From UMGS172 sp964424555 (GTDB lineage: Bacteria > Bacillota > Clostridia > Oscillospirales > Acutalibacteraceae), in assembly GCA_964424555.1 (NCBI GenBank), contig CAYRIX010000007.1, positions 1-64,000 on the forward strand: DNA of 64,000 nucleotides, read 5' to 3'. Below are positions 34,505 through 42,897 of this stretch, piece by piece (the stretch's first letter is position 1; each line of letters opens with the position of its first letter). The notes below the pieces were generated by a model, which was not told where the DNA came from, made no database searches, and saw only the letters and a list, made by a program, of their open reading frames with translations. Both the position numbers and the translations under genes were made by a program.

Positions 34505-35953
34505 ATGCAAAAGTTTTTGGACACGCTGTATAATTGGGTGTGTACCGCCAACAGCTATGCGGCCGACTACATCTTGGTCATACTGCTGATCGGAACGGGC
34601 GTATTCTTCACATTTAAAACCCGTTTTGTTCAGGTTCGTTGCTTTGGCGAAGGCATGAAAAAGGTTTTCGGCGATCTTTCACTCAAGGGCGGTAAGCAGA
34701 GTGGCGGCCTCTCGTCGTTTCAGGCCTTGGCTACCGCCATCGCCGCACAGGTCGGAACAGGTAACATCGTAGGTGCCTGCGGTGCTATTCTTTTGGGCGG
34801 CCCCGGTGCTATTTTCTGGATGTGGGTCATCGCATTTTTCGGAATGGCCACCATTTATGCTGAGGCAGTTCTTGCTCAGAAGACCCGTCAGGTCGACGAG
34901 AACGGCAACGTAGCCGGCGGCCCTGTTTACTATATCCGTAAGGCCTTTAAGGGTGGCTTTGGTAAGTTCCTTGCAGGCTTCTTCGCAGTTGCTATCGTTC
35001 TGGCACTCGGCTTTATGGGTGCAATGGTTCAGTCCAACTCTATCGGTGAGTCGGTCAATACTGCAACCGGCATTGCTCCTTGGATCGTGGGTATAGTCGT
35101 TGTTGTTGTTGCCGGCGCTATTTTCCTTGGCGGTGTCAACCGCATAGCTTCGGTTACTGAGAAGCTTGTTCCTGTCATGGCGCTGCTTTACATTGTCGGC
35201 GGACTTGTTGTTATCTGCATCCGTGCAAAGTATATCCCCGAAACCTTCGGTATGATCTTCAAGTATGCATTCAACCCTGCCGCTATAATTGGTGGTGGTG
35301 TCGGTGCAGCTTTGAAGGCCGCTATCAGTCAGGGTGCAAAGAGAGGTCTTTTCTCCAACGAAGCCGGTATGGGTTCGACTCCTCATGCACACGCTCTTGC
35401 CAAGGTTGAAAAGCCTCATGATCAGGGTGTTGTTGCTATGGCAGGTGTATTTATCGACACCTTCATCGTTCTCACCATGACCGCTTTGATCGTTATTTCC
35501 TGCCTCTATGCAGGTGACGGCCCTCTGTCTGTAAACGGTGTCGGCGCCGAAGCAGCAGGACTTGTGAAGACAAATATGGCACAAAACGCCGTTGGCATTG
35601 CGTTGTCAAGCTTTATGAGCTGGGGCATTGCATCCAAGATCGGTGCTATCTTTATTGCAATCTGCTTGTTCTTCTTCGCTTTCTCAACCATTCTTGGCTG
35701 GAACCTCTTCGGCAAGATCAACTTCGAGTATCTCTTCGGCAAGAAGGCTGTAATTGTTTATTCGATCCTGTCTTTGGTATTCGTTTTCCTTGGTTCTTGC
35801 TTGAAAAACGATCTTGTTTGGGAATTGACCGACTTCTTCAACTACCTGATGGTCATTCCCAACGTTATAGCACTATTTGCTCTTTCCAAACTTGTCCGTG
35901 ACGAGTCAAGGGAGGCCGCTGCTTTGAAAAAAGCCGCAAAGGCCAATAAATAA
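34505..35953 (+). CDS. Alanine/glycine:cation symporter (AGCS family)
   Basis: A 482-residue sodium-coupled amino-acid symporter. RBS AGGAGG precedes ATG 34505. Family signatures: GLSSFQALATAIAAQVGTGNI, GGPGAIFWMWVIAFFGMAT and FSNEAGMGSTPHAHA. About eleven membrane helices. The glycine riboswitch upstream makes glycine (or alanine/glycine) the likely substrate. Codon use is strongly biased to C/T-ending codons (GTT, ATC, GGT), unlike several neighbours, suggesting high expression. Confidence 0.95.
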   Translation: MQKFLDTLYNWVCTANSYAADYILVILLIGTGVFFTFKTRFVQVRCFGEGMKKVFGDLSLKGGKQSGGLSSFQALATAIAAQVGTGNIVGACGAILLGGPGAIFWMWVIAFFGMATIYAEAVLAQKTRQVDENGNVAGGPVYYIRKAFKGGFGKFLAGFFAVAIVLALGFMGAMVQSNSIGESVNTATGIAPWIVGIVVVVVAGAIFLGGVNRIASVTEKLVPVMALLYIVGGLVVICIRAKYIPETFGMIFKYAFNPAAIIGGGVGAALKAAISQGAKRGLFSNEAGMGSTPHAHALAKVEKPHDQGVVAMAGVFIDTFIVLTMTALIVISCLYAGDGPLSVNGVGAEAAGLVKTNMAQNAVGIALSSFMSWGIASKIGAIFIAICLFFFAFSTILGWNLFGKINFEYLFGKKAVIVYSILSLVFVFLGSCLKNDLVWELTDFFNYLMVIPNVIALFALSKLVRDESREAAALKKAAKANK

Positions 35954-35970
35954 TTAACCGAGAATATAAA

Positions 35971-36012
35971 GAAACAGCAAGAAGGCAATACGCTTTCTTG
36001 CTGTTTCTATAG
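35971..36012 (+). terminator. Terminator after the AGCS gene
   Basis: GAAACAGCAAG pairs with CTTGCTGTTTC (35971-36007), followed by TAT. Confidence 0.8.
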
Positions 36013-36060
36013 GGTAAAAAGGTTGGTTTGAAAAAAGTTTTAAAAATTCGAAATTTACTA

Positions 36061-36089
36061 TTGATTTTTCAAAACTGTTGTGGTAATAT
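36061..36089 (+). promoter_or_regulatory. Promoter of tRNA-Arg
   Basis: TTGATT (36061-36066), 17-nt spacer, TAATAT (36084-36089). Upstream AAATTTACTATTGA is shared with the tRNA-His promoter. Confidence 0.65.
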
Positions 36090-36116
36090 ATTATGGCAGT
36101 TCGAAAGAACCTATGT

Positions 36117-36193
36117 GCGTTGTTAGCTCAGCTGGATAGAGTGACTGGCTACGAACCAGTAGGTCGGGGGTTCGAGTCCCTCACAGCGCACCA
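36117..36193 (+). tRNA. tRNA-Arg (ACG)
   Basis: Acceptor GCGTTGT pairs with ACAGCGC, anticodon ACG in CTGGCTACGAACCAG, T loop TTCGAGT, discriminator A and encoded CCA. ACG is wobble-modified to ICG and reads CGN codons. Confidence 0.97.
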
Positions 36194-36195
36194 AA

Positions 36196-36238
36196 AAGAA
36201 ACGACAATTTTCGATAAGAAAGTTGTCGTTTCTTTTTG
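36196..36238 (+). terminator. Terminator of tRNA-Arg
   Basis: GAAACGACAA ... TTGTCGTTTC hairpin followed by TTTTTG. AAAATTGTCGTTTCC recurs at about 36280, an extra half-copy with no evident role. Confidence 0.8.
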
Positions 36239-36390
36239 TTCTCTTAACTTTTCTTTTTTCGTTCTTCTCTCTTCTCTAAAATTGTCGTTTCCAAATAAAA
36301 GATAAAAGAGAAGAGATAAAAGAAATGGTGCTTTGCAAAGCGTTGATTTAAAAAGTGAATTATGATACAATTCATTTTGAGGTGAATATA

Positions 36391-36735
36391 ATGAATAGTC
36401 CATTGCTTGAAAAATCCCTTGACTTTGCAACTAAAATAGTCTTATTTTATGAAGAGTTTTCTAAAACAAGAAAAGATACAACTATTGCAAAACAATTACT
36501 GCGCTCTGCGACTAGTGTCGGTGCAAATATAAACGAAGCCATCTATGGCAATAGCAAGGCTGATTTTATTTCTAAATTACATATATCGCTCAAAGAGACA
36601 GGAGAAAGTATTTATTGGCTTACACTCTTAAAAAGAACTGACTTAATTGATTATAATTTTGAAGATTTGCTTTCACTTGCAGATGAAATCAAGCGAATGT
36701 TAATTTCTTCTATAAATACAGCTAAAAGCAAGTAG
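36391..36735 (+). CDS. Four-helix bundle protein (23S rRNA intervening-sequence family)
   Basis: A 114-residue protein from ATG 36391 behind GAGGTG. The pattern SLDFATKIVLFYEEF, QLLRSATSVGANINEA and LKETGESIYWLTLL is that of the TIGR02436/IVS four-helix bundle family. Homologues sit inside 23S rRNA introns or as solitary genes near mobile regions; they may bind RNA. Base composition is more AT-rich than the neighbours and it follows a tRNA gene, so transfer is plausible. The ~165 bp after it hold no gene. Confidence 0.85.
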   Translation: MNSPLLEKSLDFATKIVLFYEEFSKTRKDTTIAKQLLRSATSVGANINEAIYGNSKADFISKLHISLKETGESIYWLTLLKRTDLIDYNFEDLLSLADEIKRMLISSINTAKSK

Positions 36736-36900
36736 ATGGAGTAAATAATGAAATTTGAATTGACAGAATAGGAAAGAGTAACACCTTTTTGAATAGATTT
36801 AAAAATATGTAGGGGTTCGAACACATAGCTTAAAAAATAAAATATCATCGAATTTGTGTACCCTTTTCACAAAGAGCTGAAGAGAATAGATAATATAAAA

Positions 36901-36933
36901 AAGGAAACAGTTTGTTGGGCTGTTTCCTTTTCA
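36901..36933 (-). terminator. Terminator of the Gfo/Idh/MocA gene
   Basis: AAGGAAACAG pairs with CTGTTTCCTT across a 9-nt loop, flanked by A and T runs; it lies just beyond the stop of the minus-strand gene. Confidence 0.85.
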
Positions 36934-36940
36934 TATTATA

Positions 36941-38233
36941 TCAGAGCTTTACAACAGTTCCTGTTTTTCTTGCTTCATTGGCGCAAAAAACAGTATGGTG
37001 GCTGATGACCGAGTCCTCTAAGGTTGTGCAGGAGACCGAAGGTTCGTGGCCGTTTATGTACTCAACAAAGTCGAGCACAAGGTTTTGGTCGCCGCCTCCG
37101 TGGCCGCCCTTGGCACCGATCATATCGCCTGTAACCTTAAGATCATATTCCTTTTCGGTATATCCGTTATAATCCTTGGAGGGGTCCATATTTCGTACGA
37201 TATACTTCGACGACTCAAAATTTCCCTTTATCTCTCCCTTTGTGCCTATGATGTGGATGTTACGCTCGGATTTTGCCGCACCGCCTATCATACTGAATGT
37301 GCCAGTTGCTCCGTTTGCAAAGTTAACAATAAGGGTCTGGTGGTCGACATTGCCGCCACGGTCGAAGTTCCAAGCGCACTCTCCGAACTTGTTGACCGTT
37401 TTTAGATGCTCGGTCTTTTCTTCAACCGACATGTTGCGCAGCTTCTGGTCGTCCGCCCAGACATACTGCGGCCAACGTAAAACATCTATGTAGTTTTTCT
37501 TGGCTGAGTATATGCACTCGTCACTGTAAGGGCAGTCGACCATACAGCGGTTGCCTGCACCCTTGGGCTTGTTTTGCGGGCCGTACTGGAACTCCGAACC
37601 GAACGAAGCGACTGCCGTAGGCTTGGTGTGATTCATCATCCACATCATAAGGTCAATGTCGTGACAGGATTTGGCCAACAGCATCGGTGCATAGCAGACC
37701 TCCTCCGAACGCCATTTTCCTCTGACATAGGAAACGCACATGTGATGATAGTTCACATGCTCGCACATTTCTATTGAAACAATGTCACCGATGTCGCCAT
37801 TCAAAAGATGCTCCTTTATGGCACGGTAGAACTTCGTGTAACGCAAAACGTGGCAGATAACGACCTTAGTGCCGTTGCGGCGTGCGGCCTCACGAAGTCG
37901 GTTCATCTCTTCCTCATTTACGGCAAACGGCTTTTCAAGCAATAGGTCATAGCCCTTTTCGATAGTGGGAATGGCGGTGTCAACATGAAGCTGGTCCATT
38001 GTTCCGTTGATGATTACATCGGCAAATTTCTCACGTTTACAAAGTGCGTCAACGTAGTCAAAGCAATTTTCATCGGGAACATTAAACCGTTCCTGCATGA
38101 ATTTTAAGCGCTCGGGATTGGGGTCGACAAGACCGACAACCTTTAGCTTTTCAGGGAAATCGAACGAAACGCTTGCGTACACATTTGCTCGGTTGCCTGC
38201 ACCGACTAAAATGGCTGTTATCTGCTTATCCAT
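36941..38233 (-). CDS. Gfo/Idh/MocA family oxidoreductase
   Basis: A 430-residue protein from ATG 38233 (AGGAGAAAT ribosome site). The N-terminal Rossmann domain has ILVGAGNRA; LLEKPFAV gives the family EKP motif, with catalytic-site His in KSCHDIDLMMW. An uncommon Cys group (CMVDCPYSDECIYS) lies mid-protein and could bind metal. The family oxidises or epimerises sugars and inositols with NAD(P). The divergent AraC regulator suggests a catabolic gene induced by its substrate; the substrate is unknown. Confidence 0.9.
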   Translation of the reverse strand: MDKQITAILVGAGNRANVYASVSFDFPEKLKVVGLVDPNPERLKFMQERFNVPDENCFDYVDALCKREKFADVIINGTMDQLHVDTAIPTIEKGYDLLLEKPFAVNEEEMNRLREAARRNGTKVVICHVLRYTKFYRAIKEHLLNGDIGDIVSIEMCEHVNYHHMCVSYVRGKWRSEEVCYAPMLLAKSCHDIDLMMWMMNHTKPTAVASFGSEFQYGPQNKPKGAGNRCMVDCPYSDECIYSAKKNYIDVLRWPQYVWADDQKLRNMSVEEKTEHLKTVNKFGECAWNFDRGGNVDHQTLIVNFANGATGTFSMIGGAAKSERNIHIIGTKGEIKGNFESSKYIVRNMDPSKDYNGYTEKEYDLKVTGDMIGAKGGHGGGDQNLVLDFVEYINGHEPSVSCTTLEDSVISHHTVFCANEARKTGTVVKL

Positions 38234-38335
38234 AATATTTCTCCTTTTCGGTTGACTTTTTCTCTGATTTATTTTATCATAAGCATATTGGATTAATAGC
38301 ACAAAACTGCTCTTTTTTAGCAACAAGAGGTGCAA

Positions 38336-39145
38336 ATGATGAAATCGAGGCACGAAAATCTTCCCATTGTATTCCCGACCAATATCCGTTTCTTTGTTGA
38401 TCACCGCTCGGGGGGACGGTCACATTGGCACGAGGAGATCGAGCTGCAATATGTTGTTGACGGCGAGGCTCAGCCACTTTGCAATTTGCAGCCTGCTTAT
38501 TTGAGAAAAGGCGATATTCTTTTTGTCAATTCGAATGAGCTTCACTCGGGCAATGTTACATCGCTTAAAGGTGCGTTTTACTGCTTTCATATAAGTAAGG
38601 CGTTTTTCACCAACCATATAGGCTCTCAGCACGTGGTTTTTGAAAATGTAATTCGGGATGCCGAATGTGCCGAGCTGTTGACCGAGGTCATTTCGCTTTC
38701 TCGGTTGTCAGATTTTAAGGCACGGCTTAAGATTGGTCGGCTTTTGTATGAGTTTTTCGACCTTTGCGCCGAACGGCATGTTAAGACGGTGCTGGGAGAA
38801 AATGATTTCAAAAAGTATTTCAAGCGTACCGATAAATTCAATGACATGATAAAGTATATCGAGGAGCACTCGGACGAGCCGTTGACAGTTGGTAGCATTG
38901 CCGAGCACTTTTTTGTTACGCCGTCTTATTTTGCTCATTTTTTCAAAAAGAAGGCAGGGAAAAGCGTTATTCGCTATCTTAACGAAACACGAATTTTTAA
39001 GGCAAGACTTATGTTAGAGCAGGAAGATATGGCGGTGTCTGAGATAGCGGCTGCAGTTGGCTTTGACGATATAAACTACTTCAGCCGAAAATTCAAGCAG
39101 CTGACAGGTCTTACACCGACCGAATATCGGGCTGAGTGCAGGTGA
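38336..39145 (+). CDS. AraC family transcriptional regulator with cupin sensor
   Basis: About 270 residues, started at ATG 38336 (ATG 38339 is equally possible; AAGAGG at 38325-38330). The N-terminal cupin begins HWHEEIELQYVVDG, a classical sugar-sensing pattern. The C-terminal double HTH contains LTVGSIAEHFFVTPSYFAHFFKK and VSEIAAAVGFDDINYFSRKFK. It is divergent from the oxidoreductase gene (102 bp) and probably controls it. Confidence 0.9.
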   Translation: MMKSRHENLPIVFPTNIRFFVDHRSGGRSHWHEEIELQYVVDGEAQPLCNLQPAYLRKGDILFVNSNELHSGNVTSLKGAFYCFHISKAFFTNHIGSQHVVFENVIRDAECAELLTEVISLSRLSDFKARLKIGRLLYEFFDLCAERHVKTVLGENDFKKYFKRTDKFNDMIKYIEEHSDEPLTVGSIAEHFFVTPSYFAHFFKKKAGKSVIRYLNETRIFKARLMLEQEDMAVSEIAAAVGFDDINYFSRKFKQLTGLTPTEYRAECR

Positions 39146-39199
39146 TGGCCAGACTACACGGTTTAATAACATTAGCGACACCTTATGGAGGAAAATAAT

Positions 39200-39703
39200 A
39201 TGAAAGAATTGGATTGTGTAGAGGTTATTGTTGAAAAGGAAAAGTATGTCAAAGAAGGCGTACACAAGGGTATGCATGGATGGATATGTGATGAAAGAAA
39301 TATAGATTCCTCATGGTTAGTGAATTTCCCGCAGTACGCTGACAAGGTTGACATTGCAACTATACCCGTAAAAGAAGAAGACATGATTGTTGTTCCTGTT
39401 ATGGATGCACGTATAAATGAGAAAATTTCAGAACAGTTCGGAGGGGTTAAGAGAGCTGTATCGCCTTCGGATTTCATCATCGTTTTGGTGGAAAAAGAAA
39501 AATATGCTAAGAGCGGAGTACACCAAGGTATGCGTGGAGAGGTAATAGGTGAGGAAAAAGTGGGCGAAGCATGGCTTGTACATTTTCCTTTAGGCAATGC
39601 CGATGACGATATTGAAATCTTGATTGATGAATGTGATATGGAATGCCGACTTCACATTGACCCAGGAGAAAACGAAGAGATTACCGCACGTTTCAACAGC
39701 TGA
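39200..39703 (+). CDS. Hypothetical protein with internal tandem duplication
   Basis: A 167-residue protein. ATG 39200 is supported by GGAGG at 39187-39191. It consists of two similar ~75-residue halves. The first reads VEKEKYVKEGVHKGMHGWI with SSWLVNFPQ; the second VEKEKYAKSGVHQGMRGEV with EAWLVHFPL. Each half has the look of a small SH3/KOW-like beta barrel with G-H-K/Q-GM-G turn. Both halves then differ in acidic tails. Function unknown; no membrane or signal segment. Confidence 0.75.
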   Translation: MKELDCVEVIVEKEKYVKEGVHKGMHGWICDERNIDSSWLVNFPQYADKVDIATIPVKEEDMIVVPVMDARINEKISEQFGGVKRAVSPSDFIIVLVEKEKYAKSGVHQGMRGEVIGEEKVGEAWLVHFPLGNADDDIEILIDECDMECRLHIDPGENEEITARFNS

Positions 39704-39774
39704 TTTTGTATTTTGCAGTTCACAGGTAACGAATGTATTAAGGCTGAGTTCGGGGATTGAATTTATTAGAACTT

Positions 39775-39806
39775 AAAAAACGGATGGCATTTTGCCATCC
39801 GTTTTT
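39775..39806. terminator. Bidirectional terminator
   Basis: CGGATGGCA-TTT-TGCCATCCG (39781-39801) between A6 and T5 runs, serving the gene at 39200 and comM on the opposite strand. Confidence 0.9.
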
Positions 39807-39820
39807 GTGTAAGTTATTTT

Positions 39821-41353
39821 TTATAGCTCGCTCCAGTATTTTCGGTCCATACTTCTGAATTGAATAGCCTGAGCTATGTGACCTGCACCGATTTTTGTCT
39901 CACCGTCAAGGTCGGCAACGGTACGGGCGATCTTTAAAATTCGGTCGTAAGACCTTGCCGACATCCCAAGGTTTTCAAAAGCAGTTTTTAAAATACGGTT
40001 GGCATCGTCGGTCAAAACGCAGTATTTCTGCATAAGCTCCGAAGTCAGTCTCGCATTGCAGGTGACGGAAGTGCCTTTAAAACGCTCCTGTTGGATTGCC
40101 CGAGCCTTTTCGACCCTTTTTCTGATATCTGCCGAGGTCTCTCCGTCTGAGCGTCCCGTCAGCTCTTCGTACTGTACGGCAGGCACCTCAACATGGATAT
40201 CAAGTCGGTCAAGCATCGGGCCCGATATCTTACCGAGATACTTTTTGACAGCCATGGGTGAGCAGATGCACTTTTTCTTAGGGTGGCCGAAATAGCCGCA
40301 GGGACACGGGTTCATTGCGGCGACCAACGAGAACTCACAGGGGTATGTAAGGCGGCCGCTTGCCCTTGAAATGGTTACCTTGCCGTCCTCAATAGGCGCA
40401 CGCAGGACCTCCATTGCCTGACGTGAAAACTCAGGAAACTCATCCAAAAACAGAACGCCGTTATGTGAGAGCGATATTTCACCGGGGCGGGGAATAATTC
40501 CGCCGCCCGACAGTCCTGCGGCAGATACAGTGTGGTGCGGCGATCGAAAAGGCCGTGTAACGATAAGCGGTGTATCCGAGGGCAGTGACCCTGCCACCGA
40601 ATGTATTTTGGTTGTCTCGATCGATTCCTCAAAGGTCATGGACGGCAGTATCGACGGCAACCGTTTGGCCAGCATGCTTTTACCTGAGCCCGGCGGACCT
40701 ATGAGCAAGACGTTGTGACCGCCTGCGGCGGCGATCTCCAAAGCCTTTTTGGCGGCGGCCTGACCCTTTACATCGAAAAAGTCGGGACAGTTAAAGAACG
40801 GCGAGCCGATATCGGGCTTTTCCTGAGGCTTGAGCTTTGCTTCGCCTTTAAGGTGCATGACCAGTTGCTTGACATTGTCAACGGGATATATTTCAATACC
40901 GTCCACCACCGAGGCCTCGTAGGCATCGGCCTTTGGCACATAAAACCGTTTTATGCCGTGTTTTTGAGCCTCAATAGCCATTGAGAGCATACCGTTTATA
41001 TGTCTTAACTGACCGTCGAGCGATAGCTCACCTATGAATGCACAATCGTCAAGGCTGCAATCCTGTCCTAATTGACCTGAGGCACTTAATATTGCGAGCA
41101 AAGAGGGCAGGTCGTACATCGAGCCTGCCTTTTTGATATCGGCAGGAGCGAGGTTGACCGTGATTTTTGTGGTAGGAAAAGAAAAACCGCTGTTTTTAAG
41201 CGCCGCGCGTACTCGGTCACGTGATTCTTTTACGGCGGTATCGGGCAGACCTACTATTTCAAAAGCAGGGAAGCTGTTTGAAATATCGGCCTCGACCTCT
41301 ACCATATAGGCATCTATGCCGAAGATACCCGTGCTGTGCAGTCGTGTAAACAT
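39821..41353 (-). CDS. comM: ComM/YifB family Mg-chelatase-like AAA+ ATPase
   Basis: A 510-residue protein from ATG 41353 (GAGGAG ribosome site). N-terminal Lon-like domain (VEVEADISNSFPAFEIVGLPD), Walker A GPPGSGKS, Walker B LFLDEFPEF and C-terminal Mg_chelatase_C domain with a Cys cluster (CPCGYFGHPKKKCIC) able to bind zinc. In Gram-negatives ComM is a helicase that extends DNA branch migration during natural transformation. In Clostridia the gene is widespread and its role is less clear. Confidence 0.93.
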   Translation of the reverse strand: MFTRLHSTGIFGIDAYMVEVEADISNSFPAFEIVGLPDTAVKESRDRVRAALKNSGFSFPTTKITVNLAPADIKKAGSMYDLPSLLAILSASGQLGQDCSLDDCAFIGELSLDGQLRHINGMLSMAIEAQKHGIKRFYVPKADAYEASVVDGIEIYPVDNVKQLVMHLKGEAKLKPQEKPDIGSPFFNCPDFFDVKGQAAAKKALEIAAAGGHNVLLIGPPGSGKSMLAKRLPSILPSMTFEESIETTKIHSVAGSLPSDTPLIVTRPFRSPHHTVSAAGLSGGGIIPRPGEISLSHNGVLFLDEFPEFSRQAMEVLRAPIEDGKVTISRASGRLTYPCEFSLVAAMNPCPCGYFGHPKKKCICSPMAVKKYLGKISGPMLDRLDIHVEVPAVQYEELTGRSDGETSADIRKRVEKARAIQQERFKGTSVTCNARLTSELMQKYCVLTDDANRILKTAFENLGMSARSYDRILKIARTVADLDGETKIGAGHIAQAIQFRSMDRKYWSEL

Positions 41354-41365
41354 AGCTGACTCCTC

Positions 41366-41405
41366 AAAAAAGCACCCGATGCCGTTTTTGCCGCACGGCA
41401 TCGGG
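41366..41405 (-). terminator. Terminator between htrA and comM
   Basis: CCCGATGCCG pairs with CGGCATCGGG (41375-41405), with a TGCTTTTTTG tail on the minus strand. It lies after the htrA stop and before the comM start, so comM needs its own promoter or read-through. Confidence 0.85.
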
Positions 41406-41416
41406 TAAAATGGATT

Positions 41417-42718
41417 TTAACCGTGGCTGTTGTTAGAGCCGATAGTAACGGTGGTGGTGTAGTATCTGCCGTTGCGGTAGATACGTGCAGTGACCTTGGT
41501 TTCGGGGGTACACTCATCCAGAGCATCTATAAAATCGGAATATTCGGTTACCTCGACCTTATTAAAGGCGGTGATAATGTCACCTGCTCTGATGCCTGCA
41601 TTATAAGCAGGAGCGTTTTTGACTACGCTCTTGACGGCGGCTCCGCTGGGCAGACCGTACTGTGCAAGGTATTCCGAGTCATATTTGTATATCTCGATTC
41701 CGATATACGGCGAGGGATTGTCCTTATTTTCAATAATCTCTTTAACGACCTCAAGTGCGGTGTTTACAGGTATTGCAAAGCCCATGCCTTCAAAGCTCTC
41801 ATCTACAAGCTTTGAAGAGTTTATGCCAATAAGCTGACCCTTTGAGTTGAGTAATGCACCGCCCGAATTACCGGGGTTGATGGCGGCATCGGTCTGGATA
41901 AGGTCCATTTCACCGATTGAGTCGACGGTTATGGTACGGTTAAGACCGCTGACTATACCGTAGGAGACCGAGTTCAAAAACTCGATTCCGCCAGGACAAC
42001 CGATAGCGATAGCATATTGACCCACCTTTATATCATCCGAGTTGCCAAGCTCAACGGCAGGAAGTCCTGTTTTGGATATTTTGATGACAGCGAGGTCCGC
42101 CGAAACGTTGTAACCGATAACCTCGGCATCGATAGGCTCATCGGGGTCTGACATAAGGAATACCTCGACCGAGGTGTTGCTGGTCTGGGTAGTGACCACG
42201 TCGGCAATGACATGGTAGTTGGTTATAATGTAGCCGTCGGTTGTATAAATTACTCCCGAGCCCTCACCCGTGCTTTCGGTCGAGCCGCCGAAAAAGCTTT
42301 CGACCGAGGCCTTGGTGCGGATGCCGACAACGCTGTTAGCCGCCTTGTCATAAACGGCCTCTACCAAGGATTCAACATTTCCGTCTATCGTTATGACGGT
42401 CGAGATGGTCTCACCCGACGAAGTGTTTTCGGAGCTCACATCATCCTCAGAGCCTTGCTCAGAGGATGTGGCAACGGTGTTACGGTCACGCTCGTCCAAA
42501 GAGCCCAGAGCAATCGTCAGTGCTGTCGTGGCGCTTATAACGGTGGCAATAACTATACAGACTATCATAGTACCGATGCCGACGACCCTCTTGTCCTTTT
42601 TGGGTGGTTGAGGGGGAGGCGTCGGAACAGGTGAATATCCGTAATTAGTGTTAGGTGTATAGCTATAGGGTGTATTTATAGGTTGTTCATTTTGTGGAGT
42701 GTTTCTGTTTTCATCCAT
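41417..42718 (-). CDS. htrA: HtrA/DegP-like membrane serine protease
   Basis: A 433-residue protein. Residues 1-45 are a Pro/Asn-rich cytoplasmic tail, 46-72 one membrane helix, then a Ser-rich linker. The trypsin-like domain has catalytic H169 (TNYHV), D208 (SADLAVIK) and S285 (GNSGG). One PDZ domain follows (about 335-425), beginning IGIEIYKYDSEYL. Surface quality-control protease; the family is often controlled by envelope-stress two-component systems, none seen here. Confidence 0.93.
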   Translation of the reverse strand: MDENRNTPQNEQPINTPYSYTPNTNYGYSPVPTPPPQPPKKDKRVVGIGTMIVCIVIATVISATTALTIALGSLDERDRNTVATSSEQGSEDDVSSENTSSGETISTVITIDGNVESLVEAVYDKAANSVVGIRTKASVESFFGGSTESTGEGSGVIYTTDGYIITNYHVIADVVTTQTSNTSVEVFLMSDPDEPIDAEVIGYNVSADLAVIKISKTGLPAVELGNSDDIKVGQYAIAIGCPGGIEFLNSVSYGIVSGLNRTITVDSIGEMDLIQTDAAINPGNSGGALLNSKGQLIGINSSKLVDESFEGMGFAIPVNTALEVVKEIIENKDNPSPYIGIEIYKYDSEYLAQYGLPSGAAVKSVVKNAPAYNAGIRAGDIITAFNKVEVTEYSDFIDALDECTPETKVTARIYRNGRYYTTTVTIGSNNSHG

Positions 42719-42897
42719 TTTAAATACTCCTTCTTATTTAATGCAGTCACAGTTGGGGCCGTACCTTTATGGGTATTATATCCTTAAATTATTAATATGA
42801 AAAAACCAAAGTATGAAGTTTTCTTAAATAAATAATACCCCAATATCAGCTCACAGTCAAATGTTTTAGCACAGCTTTAGGGTAAAATTTACAATTT

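Noticed and set aside
34679..35584. 301-codon minus-strand frame inside the AGCS symporter
   Set aside because: It lies exactly antisense to a highly biased membrane gene and has no ribosome site or family motif; an artefact of codon use.
36808..36835. Possible tRNA fragment (GGGGTTCGAACAC)
   Set aside because: Only a T-arm-like piece is visible; no acceptor or anticodon arm can be formed.
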